64,000 bases of DNA from Rubripirellula tenax (GTDB taxonomy: Bacteria > Planctomycetota > Planctomycetia > Pirellulales > Pirellulaceae). The stretch covers positions 456,333 through 520,332 of the forward strand of contig NZ_SJPW01000003.1 in assembly GCF_007860125.1 (NCBI RefSeq), read 5' to 3'. Shown one piece after another: positions 10,231-18,794 of the stretch (position 1 is the first letter of the stretch; each line of letters starts with the position of its first letter). The notes beneath the pieces are model-generated. The model searched no databases. It was not told the DNA's origin and saw only the letters and a list, made by a program, of their open reading frames with translations. The position numbers were made by a program, and so were the translations under genes.

Positions 10231-12606
10231 ATGAATCATCATCAAATGTTCCGATGGATTTCGCCTTTGCTGGCCCTTTTCGGCATGGCCTGCATTTCGA
10301 ATGCGGTGGAGGCAACGACAAAGCCGAACATCATTTTGATTTTCACCGATGACCAAGGCTATCAGGACCTGGGCTGTTTCGGATCCGAAACGATCAAGAC
10401 ACCCAACCTTGATCGAATGGCGGCCGAGGGCGTTCGGCTGACCGATTTTTATGCGCAACCAGTCTGCGGAGTTTCCAGGGCGGCGCTGATGACGGGTTCC
10501 TATCCGATTCGCGTTGCCGAACCGGGGAACATCAAGCGTCTTCACACGGTTCCGCATCCCAAAGAAACGACGATGGCGGAAGTCTTGAAATCGGCCGGGT
10601 ACGCGACGGGCATCATTGGGAAGTGGCACTTGGGTCTCGCGCGGGCCGACGCGACCGGGGGAATCGATCCGGCGACCGCCCCCAACGCTCAAGGCTTTGA
10701 CCACTTCTATGGAACACCGATCTACAACGGCCACACCGTGTATGTCGACGACGTAAAAATGCGTGTGCCCCTGCTTCGAAACGGAAATGTCGAAGTGGAT
10801 GGTGTCCAGAGCTGGGACAACATCACATCGGATTACACTCACGAAGCGATCGAGTGGATCACGGCAAAGAGTACAGAACACAAACCGTTCTTCTTGTACC
10901 TTTCCCACAACATGCCGCACATTCCGCTTGGCGCGTCGGCGAACTTCAAAGGCAAGTCCGATGGCGGACCCTACGGCGATGCGATCGAAGAGATTGATTG
11001 GTCGTGCGGCCAGATCATGAAGACGTTGAAGGATTTGAGTATCGACGACAACACGTTGGTTGTCTTTACTTCCGACAACGGCCCGTGGGTCGAGACCACA
11101 CGAGGGATGGATCCAAATGGCAAGGCTTTCATTCCGCGAGATCATTCGGGCAACACCGACCCGCTGCGTGGTTGGAAGATGTCCGCTTGGGAAGGTGGAT
11201 GCCGCGTTCCCTTCATCGCCCGTTGGCCCGGCAACATCCCCGCGGGCTGGGACTCCAACGAGCTACTGAGCACGATGGATCTGCTACCGACATTCGCAAC
11301 GATCGCCGGTGCGACCCTGCCCGATGCCGCGTTGGACGGAAGCGATGCGACGGCGTTTTTGACGCGTCAAACAACAACGAGCCCTCGCGATGAATACTTG
11401 TACTATTCGGGATGCTTGCTGACGGGCGTGCGCCGTGGCAATTGGAAACTCGTTCTCACACGCGCGAAGAATCCTTCGGGAACCGGTTGGTGGGGACGCA
11501 TGATCGAAGCTGTCCCCGAAACCATGCTGTTTGACCTTGCAAGCGATCCGGGCGAAACAACCAACGTCGCGAACGCCAACGCGAATGTCGTCGGCGAACT
11601 GATGAAGCGAATCGAAATCGCGCGCGCCGAACTTGGCGACATCGATCAAATCGGAAACGGTGCAAGACTGTTTGACGACGGCCCCCGAAAGCTGCAAGTG
11701 CCCGTTAAGAAAACCAGCGACGAGGCCGCGACCGCCAAGGTGCGCCATAGCTTTATGGCGTTCGGCAAACAAACGTATCTCGTGGATGGTGAAGGAACGA
11801 AGACGTGGAGCTTTCCCGAATCCACTCGCGATGGATACCAGCTGGCCGACGGCCGCATCATCCTGGCACTCAGTAAAGGAAAACGGTTTCCCGGCGGCGC
11901 CGTCATCGAGATCGCGGTCGACGGTTCCGAAACGATGATCTGGAAAGGCACCCAATCCGAAGTCAATAGCGTCCATCCCACCGACGCCGGTACATTTGTC
12001 ATCACCGAAGCGGGGCCCAAACCGCGCCTTTTGGAACTCGATCGAAGTGGACAGGTGCTGATCGAATTTCCGCTGAAGTGCCAGATTGAAAACCACCACT
12101 TGCAAACTCGCATGGCGAGGAAGCTTGCCGATGGAACTTACTTGGTTCCCCATCTGCTCGATTTCCGCGTGAAGAACTACGACGCCAGCGGGAACGTGAT
12201 CGCTGAACTGGACACGACGGTGCCCGGCGATGAAGCGCACGCAATCCACTCGTGGCCGTTCACGGCAATTCGGCACGACGACGGACGGACGCTGGTCTGC
12301 TGTACCAACGGAAATCGGGTGATGGATTTCGACGCCAATGGGAAACTGGATTGGCACCTGACCAATGACGACTTGCCCGGCCCGTGGCTACAGGATCCCT
12401 GTGGCGGCCAAGTGTTGGCCAACGGAAACGTCGTGATTGCATGCTATGCCGGCGGCAACAAGAACCCGAAAGCACCCAAACTGTTCGAGATCACACGCGA
12501 CAAAAAAGTCGTTTGGACGCATCGGGATGGCCAGAAAGTAGGAATCCACCATTTCCAAATCCTGACCACCAACGGCAAGAGGCTTCCCGGCGTCCCCATG
12601 AAGTAA
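10231..12606 (+). CDS. Sulfatase fused to a C-terminal propeller-like domain
   Basis: A secreted protein of about 791 aa. The start at 10231 gives a good signal peptide (to about residue 28); a Met at 10210 is also possible. Residues about 33-470 are an alkaline-phosphatase-fold sulfatase: D-D-Q metal ligands near the start, the active-site C-G-V-S-R-A-A-L-M-T-G with Cys at residue 79, G-K-W-H-L-G, and D-N-G metal ligands. The Cys would be converted to formylglycine to hydrolyse sulfate esters. The third motif position is Val, not the canonical Pro or Ala. Residues about 500-791 form repeated blade-like stretches (D-G-R-I-I-L-A, L-A-D-G-T-Y-L-V, N-G-N-V-V-I-A) resembling PQQ-type or arylsulfotransferase propellers. 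The substrate is probably a sulfated polysaccharide. Confidence 0.88.
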   Translation: MNHHQMFRWISPLLALFGMACISNAVEATTKPNIILIFTDDQGYQDLGCFGSETIKTPNLDRMAAEGVRLTDFYAQPVCGVSRAALMTGSYPIRVAEPGNIKRLHTVPHPKETTMAEVLKSAGYATGIIGKWHLGLARADATGGIDPATAPNAQGFDHFYGTPIYNGHTVYVDDVKMRVPLLRNGNVEVDGVQSWDNITSDYTHEAIEWITAKSTEHKPFFLYLSHNMPHIPLGASANFKGKSDGGPYGDAIEEIDWSCGQIMKTLKDLSIDDNTLVVFTSDNGPWVETTRGMDPNGKAFIPRDHSGNTDPLRGWKMSAWEGGCRVPFIARWPGNIPAGWDSNELLSTMDLLPTFATIAGATLPDAALDGSDATAFLTRQTTTSPRDEYLYYSGCLLTGVRRGNWKLVLTRAKNPSGTGWWGRMIEAVPETMLFDLASDPGETTNVANANANVVGELMKRIEIARAELGDIDQIGNGARLFDDGPRKLQVPVKKTSDEAATAKVRHSFMAFGKQTYLVDGEGTKTWSFPESTRDGYQLADGRIILALSKGKRFPGGAVIEIAVDGSETMIWKGTQSEVNSVHPTDAGTFVITEAGPKPRLLELDRSGQVLIEFPLKCQIENHHLQTRMARKLADGTYLVPHLLDFRVKNYDASGNVIAELDTTVPGDEAHAIHSWPFTAIRHDDGRTLVCCTNGNRVMDFDANGKLDWHLTNDDLPGPWLQDPCGGQVLANGNVVIACYAGGNKNPKAPKLFEITRDKKVVWTHRDGQKVGIHHFQILTTNGKRLPGVPMK

Positions 12607-12728
12607 CGTTGGCGAAAGATGGAACAGGCAGTGTCGGACACCGAAAAAATCATGACGATTTGATTTTCTCGGCCCAAGGTTTGCAACTTCCCGACGAACA
12701 ACCTTGACGCCCGGCCACTTTGCTCACG

Positions 12729-13196
12729 ATGCAGTCAATCATGGATACCGCCTACTCGCCGCCCCACGCCACAACCCATTCCTCCGCCGCACGGGATGGA
12801 TTGGCGGTCGCGCCGACACACCCAGCGATTGTGGGATACCTGTTCTGGATCCTTGGCGTCGTTGGCGCTCACCGATTCTATTTCGGTAAACCGTTAACCG
12901 GGGCGCTGTGGTTCCTGACAGGCGGCCTGTTCTTGATCGGATGGATCGTGGACCTGTTTCTGATTCCCGCAATGGCCGATGAAGCGAATCGCCGCTTTCA
13001 ACCCGGCGAGACCGACTACACCGTCACCTGGGTCCTATTGACGTTCCTCGGTCTGTTCGGCGTTCATCGATTCTATATGGGCAAGATCGGCACAGGAGTG
13101 CTGTATCTGTTGACGGGTGGGCTGTTCGGCATCGGCTACGTCTATGACGCGTTCACGCTGAACGAGCAATTGGACGAAATCAATCGCCAATCGTAA
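12729..13196 (+). CDS. Double TM2-domain membrane protein
   Basis: A 155-aa protein with two tandem TM2 domains. Each has the sequence pattern of paired helices with G-x-x-G-x-H-R-F-Y and a Y-F-G-K or Y-M-G-K turn: G-V-V-G-A-H-R-F-Y-F-G-K at about residue 46 and G-L-F-G-V-H-R-F-Y-M-G-K at about 110. It has a polar N-terminal 35 residues and no signal peptide. TM2 proteins are small inner-membrane proteins of unclear function. The frame opens at a TTG at 12720, but the ATG at 12729 is preferred. Its last 17 bases overlap the end of the convergent TPR-lipoprotein gene. Confidence 0.85.
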   Translation: MQSIMDTAYSPPHATTHSSAARDGLAVAPTHPAIVGYLFWILGVVGAHRFYFGKPLTGALWFLTGGLFLIGWIVDLFLIPAMADEANRRFQPGETDYTVTWVLLTFLGLFGVHRFYMGKIGTGVLYLLTGGLFGIGYVYDAFTLNEQLDEINRQS

Positions 13197-14277
13197 CAGC
13201 GGACTCCGGTGCAACACCTTGCTTTAACAGGACTTCGATTTCACGAGCGACAAGCGATAGTCGTATGCGAATGCAGTCATCGCTGTCGATCGCCGCCCCA
13301 TCGACGGCTTCGCTTGCAAGGCGGACATAGTCCCATGCCTTCCGGGGCTCGCCTCGACCGGTCCAAATGCGAGCGACGCGGTTCCAACGTTCCGCTGCTT
13401 GGCGAGGCAGACCGGATTGCTGGTAGGCCGCGGCGGCCAAGTCCAGCGCCCTCGGAATCTCGCGATAGTTGCCCGCCGACCGCAACCGCTCGGCTTCCAG
13501 ATCGAAGTGCGCCGCCGCCTGCAACGTCTCGTCCTTGGCAAGGTGAATCGCTGCGGCGACGTGTTGCAGTTCCGCGTGAAGTTCGTGTGAACAAATGTCG
13601 TGAATCAATTCGCATGCACAGGCGAAGTGCTTCGTTGCGGTCGCGAGATCAAACTGCTCAGCGGCCAAGCGTGCCCGCGCCAAATGCACCTGGGCTTCAA
13701 AGCCATCAACACAGTCTTTCGTGGCCTCTTTCGCTTCGATTTTGCTGCCGACGCACGGCAAACATGATAGTGGACAATCGCGACACCCCTCGACCGTCGG
13801 ACATCCACATGCTCGATCTGCCGCGTCGCAGGGCGGTTCGCCGCACGCGGCCCTGTTTAAAAATTCGGTTGCGTCGGCAAAGCGTGCATCCTCGGTCGCA
13901 ATCTTTGCTTCGACCAACCAAACGTTGCCCACCGATCGTCGACCTCGATGCAATTCGGATCGAGCATCCGCCAACCAGTCTCGCGCCAACGCCGTTTGCC
14001 CGTCGCTGATCATGCATGCCGCCAAATTGTATGCACCGTTGCCTGATTCGACGGGATCGTCCATCGCCCAGGCACGAAGCACGGCCGACCGGAACTTCTT
14101 CATTGCCGCATCGACGTCGCCCTCGGCGTAACGTTCATGCCCGTCATCGGCCAACCGCCGGACTCGTGAATCGAGTTTCGGTTCCGCCTTGGGCGCGGTT
14201 CGGCATCCCGTCACGCCAACGATGATTGCCATCATCAAGGCGACGATGAACGGGGTTTGGCGATCCAAACATTTCAT
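13180..14277 (-). CDS. TPR lipoprotein with a cysteine-rich insert
   Basis: A 365-aa lipoprotein: hydrophobic signal and lipobox V-T-G-C with acceptor Cys at residue 25, then helical TPR-like repeats (A-x-x-x-Y-x-x-G-D-x-x-A-A-M-x-x-F and similar). Around residues 144-180 there is a Cys cluster (C-G-E-P-P-C, A-C-G-C, C-R-D-C, S-C-L-P-C), about ten Cys in under 40 residues, suggesting disulfides or a metal site. The start codon overlaps the stop of the MlaD-like gene by four bases (ATGA), so it is the last gene of the MCE operon and probably a periplasmic partner of the lipid transporter. No named family is recognised. Confidence 0.8.
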   Translation of the reverse strand: MKCLDRQTPFIVALMMAIIVGVTGCRTAPKAEPKLDSRVRRLADDGHERYAEGDVDAAMKKFRSAVLRAWAMDDPVESGNGAYNLAACMISDGQTALARDWLADARSELHRGRRSVGNVWLVEAKIATEDARFADATEFLNRAACGEPPCDAADRACGCPTVEGCRDCPLSCLPCVGSKIEAKEATKDCVDGFEAQVHLARARLAAEQFDLATATKHFACACELIHDICSHELHAELQHVAAAIHLAKDETLQAAAHFDLEAERLRSAGNYREIPRALDLAAAAYQQSGLPRQAAERWNRVARIWTGRGEPRKAWDYVRLASEAVDGAAIDSDDCIRIRLSLVAREIEVLLKQGVAPESAVTIGD

Positions 14278-15380
14278 CGCACCGATCCTCCGCCCACCAT
14301 CGTCGGCGAAACCTGTTGGGACGATGTCGGCCGACTGCCCGAACGGCGAAGTAGCCAGTGGCCACGGATCTCGCCAACCAAGTCTTGCGTCTCGCTGACG
14401 GTATCATTAACACGCTCGGTGGTTCCGGGAAGATCGTCCGCTTCGCGCCGAACGATACGAACGACGTCGCGAGTCTCCAACGCCAGTAGACGAACCTGCT
14501 CAGCGGCCTGTTGCAGTTTGACCAGCGTATCGGCAACGCTTTCGTTGACTTCCGTCGATGTCGCCTCGGCCGATTTTGCGGCCGCGCTGATCGCGTCGGT
14601 GGATTCACGAACGTCGGCGAGGGTGATTCGCATATCATGGTCGACCATCGCTTCGATTTTCGTCGTCAACGCGCCGACCTGGGATTGCAAATCGATCGTC
14701 GCTTGTCGGATCACACTAAGCGTTTGGGAGGTTTCGGGTCGCAGTTGTTCGTTTGTTTTTAAGAACGACGCCGACGCTGTGCGAGTCTCTTCGAACGTCG
14801 GCCGAATCGTCTCGGACATCGATTGATCGAAATTTTTACCTGCCGATTCGATGGTCGCCAAAGTGGGTTTCAATCGTTCTTCGATCATGCGGACCGATTC
14901 GCTGACCGACTCAACTTCACGCGCCATTCGTTCGATGCGGTCATCCTCGCTTTGGAAGGCTTCGATCTTGCTGCCCGTCGGAAGCGGTACGGCGGATTGC
15001 GGCGCCGTTCTTCCGCGGCGAATATTCAGCACCGGCGTGCCGACACCATACTTTCGTGACGGCACGATGAAGGAGTTATCGAACACGAGATTGCTCATCT
15101 CGGGGTCGATGCTGACGTTGACGCGGATGCGGTCGCTGTCTGCGATGTATTCGATGGCTTCGACGGCGCCGGCTCGGCGGCCCAGGATCACCACTTCGAC
15201 GCCGGGATGCATATCCTGAACCTGGTCCTGGGCGATCTCGAACCAGTACGTTTTCTTCTCGGCAAAATAGTCACTGGCTCGCAACAGCATCAGCGCCAGC
15301 AAGATCAACAGCAGAAGTAGGACCAACAGGAACGCACCAACGATTTGGTTGGTGTAGCGAAGACGATAGGGTTCGTTCAT
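14274..15380 (-). CDS. MlaD/MCE-family lipid transport protein
   Basis: About 368 aa. An N-terminal membrane anchor (about residues 13-35) is followed by one MCE domain (about 40-130, with the pattern P-G-V-E-V-x-x-L-G-R-R-A-G-x-V) and then a long helical, coiled-coil-like region (about 150-340). This is the layout of MlaD-type subunits, which form hexameric rings and tunnels for phospholipid transfer across the periplasm. The ATG at 15380 was chosen because it overlaps the upstream stop by one base (TGATG) and gives the anchor the correct position. It is the third gene of the MCE operon. Whether lipid moves inward or outward cannot be read. Confidence 0.88.
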   Translation of the reverse strand: MNEPYRLRYTNQIVGAFLLVLLLLLILLALMLLRASDYFAEKKTYWFEIAQDQVQDMHPGVEVVILGRRAGAVEAIEYIADSDRIRVNVSIDPEMSNLVFDNSFIVPSRKYGVGTPVLNIRRGRTAPQSAVPLPTGSKIEAFQSEDDRIERMAREVESVSESVRMIEERLKPTLATIESAGKNFDQSMSETIRPTFEETRTASASFLKTNEQLRPETSQTLSVIRQATIDLQSQVGALTTKIEAMVDHDMRITLADVRESTDAISAAAKSAEATSTEVNESVADTLVKLQQAAEQVRLLALETRDVVRIVRREADDLPGTTERVNDTVSETQDLVGEIRGHWLLRRSGSRPTSSQQVSPTMVGGGSVR

Positions 15381-16156
15381 CAGTCGTCCTCCGGCATGTC
15401 GTCGACATCCGATCGCGAAGGCGATCGGGTCAGGTCGGCAATCGGATGGAGTCGCTCGTCGACCCACCGAAAATGCAGCACCGGCTTCGAAAGATCGTCA
15501 CTCGCTTCGGCCGCGCTACCCGCAAACCAAACCACCGCCGTGCCTCGGCGGCGAAGCTTTTCGACCGCGCGGACCAAAGCCGGTAACCAAGTCGTTGCGA
15601 CCGACCGCATGGGCCGCTCCAAAATCAATAGCGATGGATGACAAGACAACGCGCGAACCCACTGAAAGATTTGCAATCGAGACGGCTCGACAAAGGCCGG
15701 TCGCTCGCGAGATGCCGGATCGACCGAGAACTGTTTCGACCAAAGAGCGATCTCGTGATGCATCGACTTGTGGTCGCGCCCATGATGTTCGCCCGCCAAC
15801 GTCAAGTTATCGTTGATATTCAAGTTTGCGATCCAAGCCTGCCCGTCAAAGACACGACCGATTCGCGAGCGCATGCGGAAGTGACGACTGAAATCGTTGC
15901 CCTGCCAGTCCGAGTCCTGAAACAAAACGTCACCGCGGTAAGGCTTGGTCAAACCCTGGATCATCGACGCGGCTGCGCGGGAACTTTGAGATCGTTCCAT
16001 ATGGATCATCGCCATCTCGCCTTCGCGTAGCAGCAAGCTGACGTCCAACAGTCCGCCTGTTCGTTCTGTCTTTCCCGACAGGGTCACACTACGCAATTCC
16101 AACACCTTGGGTCTTGGCTTGTTTACGATCACAGTAGATGTTTCGGATTCTTTCAT
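15380..16156 (-). CDS. Degenerate ABC ATPase-like subunit of the MCE system
   Basis: A 258-aa protein with the outline of an ABC nucleotide-binding subunit: a beta-rich start V-L-E-L-R-S-V-T-L, G-x-x-x-P-Y-R-G-D-V-L-F after the Walker A site, W-V-R-A-L-S-C-H-P-S-L-L-I-L after the signature site. It occupies the MlaF position between permease and MCE protein. However, Walker A (residues 52-60) reads H-M-E-R-S-Q-S-S-R with no Gly-Lys-Ser, the signature site (155-160) is F-V-E-P-S-R, Walker B (176-182) is L-L-I-L-E-R-P without the Asp-Glu pair, and no switch His follows. The frame is intact, with a GAGG Shine-Dalgarno, so it is a preserved non-catalytic subunit and not an obvious pseudogene. Confidence 0.8.
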   Translation of the reverse strand: MKESETSTVIVNKPRPKVLELRSVTLSGKTERTGGLLDVSLLLREGEMAMIHMERSQSSRAAASMIQGLTKPYRGDVLFQDSDWQGNDFSRHFRMRSRIGRVFDGQAWIANLNINDNLTLAGEHHGRDHKSMHHEIALWSKQFSVDPASRERPAFVEPSRLQIFQWVRALSCHPSLLILERPMRSVATTWLPALVRAVEKLRRRGTAVVWFAGSAAEASDDLSKPVLHFRWVDERLHPIADLTRSPSRSDVDDMPEDD

Positions 16157-16168
16157 TGTGGTCCTCGC

Positions 16169-17041
16169 CTAAAGAATCTTGAAGACGAGCAAGCGTCCGT
16201 AAATCAGAACCGAGAGAACGGCCGAGACGGCGAATACGGCCGTCAACGCGCGGATGCCGCTGCGACTGGAAACACGTGGCACGTCGGTCATTGTGCCTCG
16301 GACGCTGATACCGTCGATGCAACAAATGGCGCCAGCGAACGCGCCCGCGATGATCGTCTTTGGCACGAAGAACAGCAGATCCATCGAACTGAATTCGCTG
16401 ATGATCCCGTCCAGGAACGTCATCCACGTCTCATGGATCACACCCATGACCCAGCCGATCACATAGCCGGTGACCACCATCGACGTAGCAATGATGATGG
16501 CCAAACAAAAGACGCTGACGACCATGCTTAGAATGCGAGGCATGACCAGGAACGTCATCGGATCAATCCCCTGGGCGTCCAGCACTTCAACTTCGCCGCC
16601 GACCACCATGGTCGCCAACTCGGTAGCGATGGCGATCCCGCTGCGTCCGATCACCACCAAGCATGCCAACAACGGCGCCAACTCACGCACGATCGCCTTC
16701 CAAAGAATCGGCGCGATCACGTCCGTGGTGACGCCAAGTGTGTCGATCCAAAGTGCCGCCTGAACGATGATCAGGATCCCAACCGCCGCGCCGAATCGGA
16801 TAGCGACGGAAGTCGCGTCCACGCACGTGAATAACAGTTGGCGAGCCAGAACAGATCGGACCGGTCGCGTCCACGACGTCGGGCGAATCGCCAGAATGAA
16901 TGTGCCCCACAAGATTGCCAGAATCGACGCCAGCGTGCTGAATCGTCCGACGACTTGGTCGCCCAGCCATGCGGCGACGCGACTTGGCCCTGCGAAGGCA
17001 AGTTTGCGAGCGTTCGACGGTGCGGTGGACGTTGTAGACAC
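16169..17041 (-). CDS. MlaE-family lipid ABC permease
   Basis: A 290-aa permease of the MlaE family. Its centre has the family hallmark E-L-A-P-L-L-A-C-L-V-V-I-G-R-S-G-x-A-I-A-T-E-L-A-T-M followed by E-V-x-V-L-D-A-Q-G-I-D-P, the coupling region that contacts the ATPase. Four to five hydrophobic helices follow. It would form the inner-membrane core of the MCE complex. The frame opens with GTG at 17041 with GGAG very close before it, so the exact start is uncertain. It is first in the four-gene operon, with 12 bases to the ATPase-like gene. Confidence 0.92.
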   Translation of the reverse strand: MSTTSTAPSNARKLAFAGPSRVAAWLGDQVVGRFSTLASILAILWGTFILAIRPTSWTRPVRSVLARQLLFTCVDATSVAIRFGAAVGILIIVQAALWIDTLGVTTDVIAPILWKAIVRELAPLLACLVVIGRSGIAIATELATMVVGGEVEVLDAQGIDPMTFLVMPRILSMVVSVFCLAIIIATSMVVTGYVIGWVMGVIHETWMTFLDGIISEFSSMDLLFFVPKTIIAGAFAGAICCIDGISVRGTMTDVPRVSSRSGIRALTAVFAVSAVLSVLIYGRLLVFKIL

Positions 17042-17206
17042 ACTCCAGTGGTTCGGCTAGCACCGACCGTGCCTGCCAGCAAAACCCGAACAACCGGATT
17101 TGCTAGCAAATGAGCCTGACGCTTCAATGGTTGCAACCGGCACAACCGGACCGCGGCATTCGACGCGGCGAGCTTGCGACGCCACCGCATCGTTAGTACT
17201 GCAAAG

Positions 17207-18727
17207 TCAGGTGATGGCGCGAACAACGACCCGCGCACCCTGTTTGCCGATCACACGGACCTGCGTGCCGCTGTCGACGAAATCGCCTTCGGTCGCGACA
17301 TCCACCAAAACATCACCGACTTGGATTCGCCCACTCGGACGCAGCGGCGAAACGGCTTCGCCAACGTCGCCGATCTGGACCCGTTGCCATCCGGGCAAGG
17401 CTGACAGATCGGCGGAATCGTCCACGGCACCGTCGACGCCAGCGACCACGGGCGGCTGCAACGTCAATCGGCTCAGCCCCGGAATCTCGCCGATGTACTG
17501 TGACAAGAAAAACAGGGCGACCAAGAAAATTGTAAACGCTCCCACGACGGTCAACACGTCGTACCCAAGCGTGCCCAGTTGTTCCGAGTTCTCGGGAATC
17601 AAAACGCGTCGCGACGCCATCACCAAAGATCCCAAGACCAGCCCGATGCCTCCCAATCCCGCGATGCCGAAGCCGGGAATCACGAACAGCTCGCAAGCGA
17701 TAAAGACCAACCCGAGTGCGAACAAAATGACTTCCAACCAACCCGACGTACCGGCCGCAAACCGGCTCCAGAAAAACAAACTGAAACACAGCAGCGACAT
17801 CAATCCGCCGACGCTAATACCCGGCGCCGTCAGCTCGACGACTAACGCGATCAAGCCGATCACGATCAAAAAGAACGTCATCCAACCGGTGTTCAAGAAT
17901 CTCGCGATCCCTTCGGCCCATGTCGGCGAAAGCACTTCGATCGGCATATCGACGTCCAAAATTTCGCCGAGCTGGTCGCTGCTATCGAACGTTTGATCCG
18001 CGACTCCCATTTCGACCAAACGTTTTCCGTTGGCGATGAAGAACATTTCTTTTCCGCCTTCGCGGATGGGTTTACCGCGATCCCAGTTTTCGGCTTCTTC
18101 AAACGCTTCCCATTCTTTGTCCGAAAAGAAGCGTTCTTCCCCTGACTCTTTGTTCGTCGCGGTGAAGACGATCATATCTTTGTCCGTCATCTTTTCGGCC
18201 AGCACCGGTGGACGTCCCGTCGCCGCGGCCGTGTCGCGAGCCTTTTGGGCCACCATGCTGCGACTCTTCGCTTCGGCATAACGGAACTCGCCGCTCATCC
18301 CCAAGACGATCACACCGGCGTCACCCATCCGGGCACCTGGTTTCATGATAATCTTGTCGCAAGCCAGTGCGAACAGCGCGGCGCCGCTGATCGCATCGCG
18401 CTGGATCATCGCGACGGTTTCGACGTTGTCGGCTTCCAACAGCATGTCCATCAACTCGAACGTCACGTCGACGCGGCCGCCGGGGCTGTTGATATCGAAG
18501 ATAACAACGTCGACGCCCGATGCGACCGCTTGCTCGAATTTTCGTTTCAGGATCGAGCCGCTGAGCGGGTTCAGATCTTCGTGCAGCTCGATGATCACGG
18601 CCCTGCGCCGGGAACTCGGTTCGCTCTTGAACACTTGCGACAGTGCGGGAACCGGCATCATGACGCCAACCATCGCCAGCATCAGCCAATAGAGTAGTGT
18701 TCGGCTAGCCATATTGATTCCAGTCAT
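17207..18727 (-). CDS. NfeD/SppA-type membrane serine protease
   Basis: About 506 aa. It has a signal or anchor at the N terminus (starts possible at 18739, 18727 or 18712). A ClpP-like domain follows at about residues 35-250, with I-N-S-P-G-G-R-V and the nucleophile region D-A-I-S-G-A-A-L-F-A-L-A followed by I-M-K-P-G-A-x-M-G, giving a Ser-Lys dyad as in SppA and long NfeD proteins. Several hydrophobic helices (about 280-430) lead to a C-terminal beta-rich NfeD OB-fold domain (G-x-x-G-x-A-V-S-P-L-R-P-S-G-R-I-x-V-G-D). Long NfeD proteins act with stomatin-like partners; none is seen here. About 165 bases separate it from the MCE operon, and TrkH lies upstream. Confidence 0.92.
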   Translation of the reverse strand: MTGINMASRTLLYWLMLAMVGVMMPVPALSQVFKSEPSSRRRAVIIELHEDLNPLSGSILKRKFEQAVASGVDVVIFDINSPGGRVDVTFELMDMLLEADNVETVAMIQRDAISGAALFALACDKIIMKPGARMGDAGVIVLGMSGEFRYAEAKSRSMVAQKARDTAAATGRPPVLAEKMTDKDMIVFTATNKESGEERFFSDKEWEAFEEAENWDRGKPIREGGKEMFFIANGKRLVEMGVADQTFDSSDQLGEILDVDMPIEVLSPTWAEGIARFLNTGWMTFFLIVIGLIALVVELTAPGISVGGLMSLLCFSLFFWSRFAAGTSGWLEVILFALGLVFIACELFVIPGFGIAGLGGIGLVLGSLVMASRRVLIPENSEQLGTLGYDVLTVVGAFTIFLVALFFLSQYIGEIPGLSRLTLQPPVVAGVDGAVDDSADLSALPGWQRVQIGDVGEAVSPLRPSGRIQVGDVLVDVATEGDFVDSGTQVRVIGKQGARVVVRAIT

Positions 18728-18794
18728 CGAAGCTCGCAAAAAGGGTCCGTTTTGCGTTCATTGTATCCAGTGATCTTCTGGGAACGAAAACGAA

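Noticed and set aside
11284..12357. Antisense frame of 357 codons over the sulfatase C-terminal half
   Set aside because: Composition typical of a shadow frame; the sense frame is intact and continuous.
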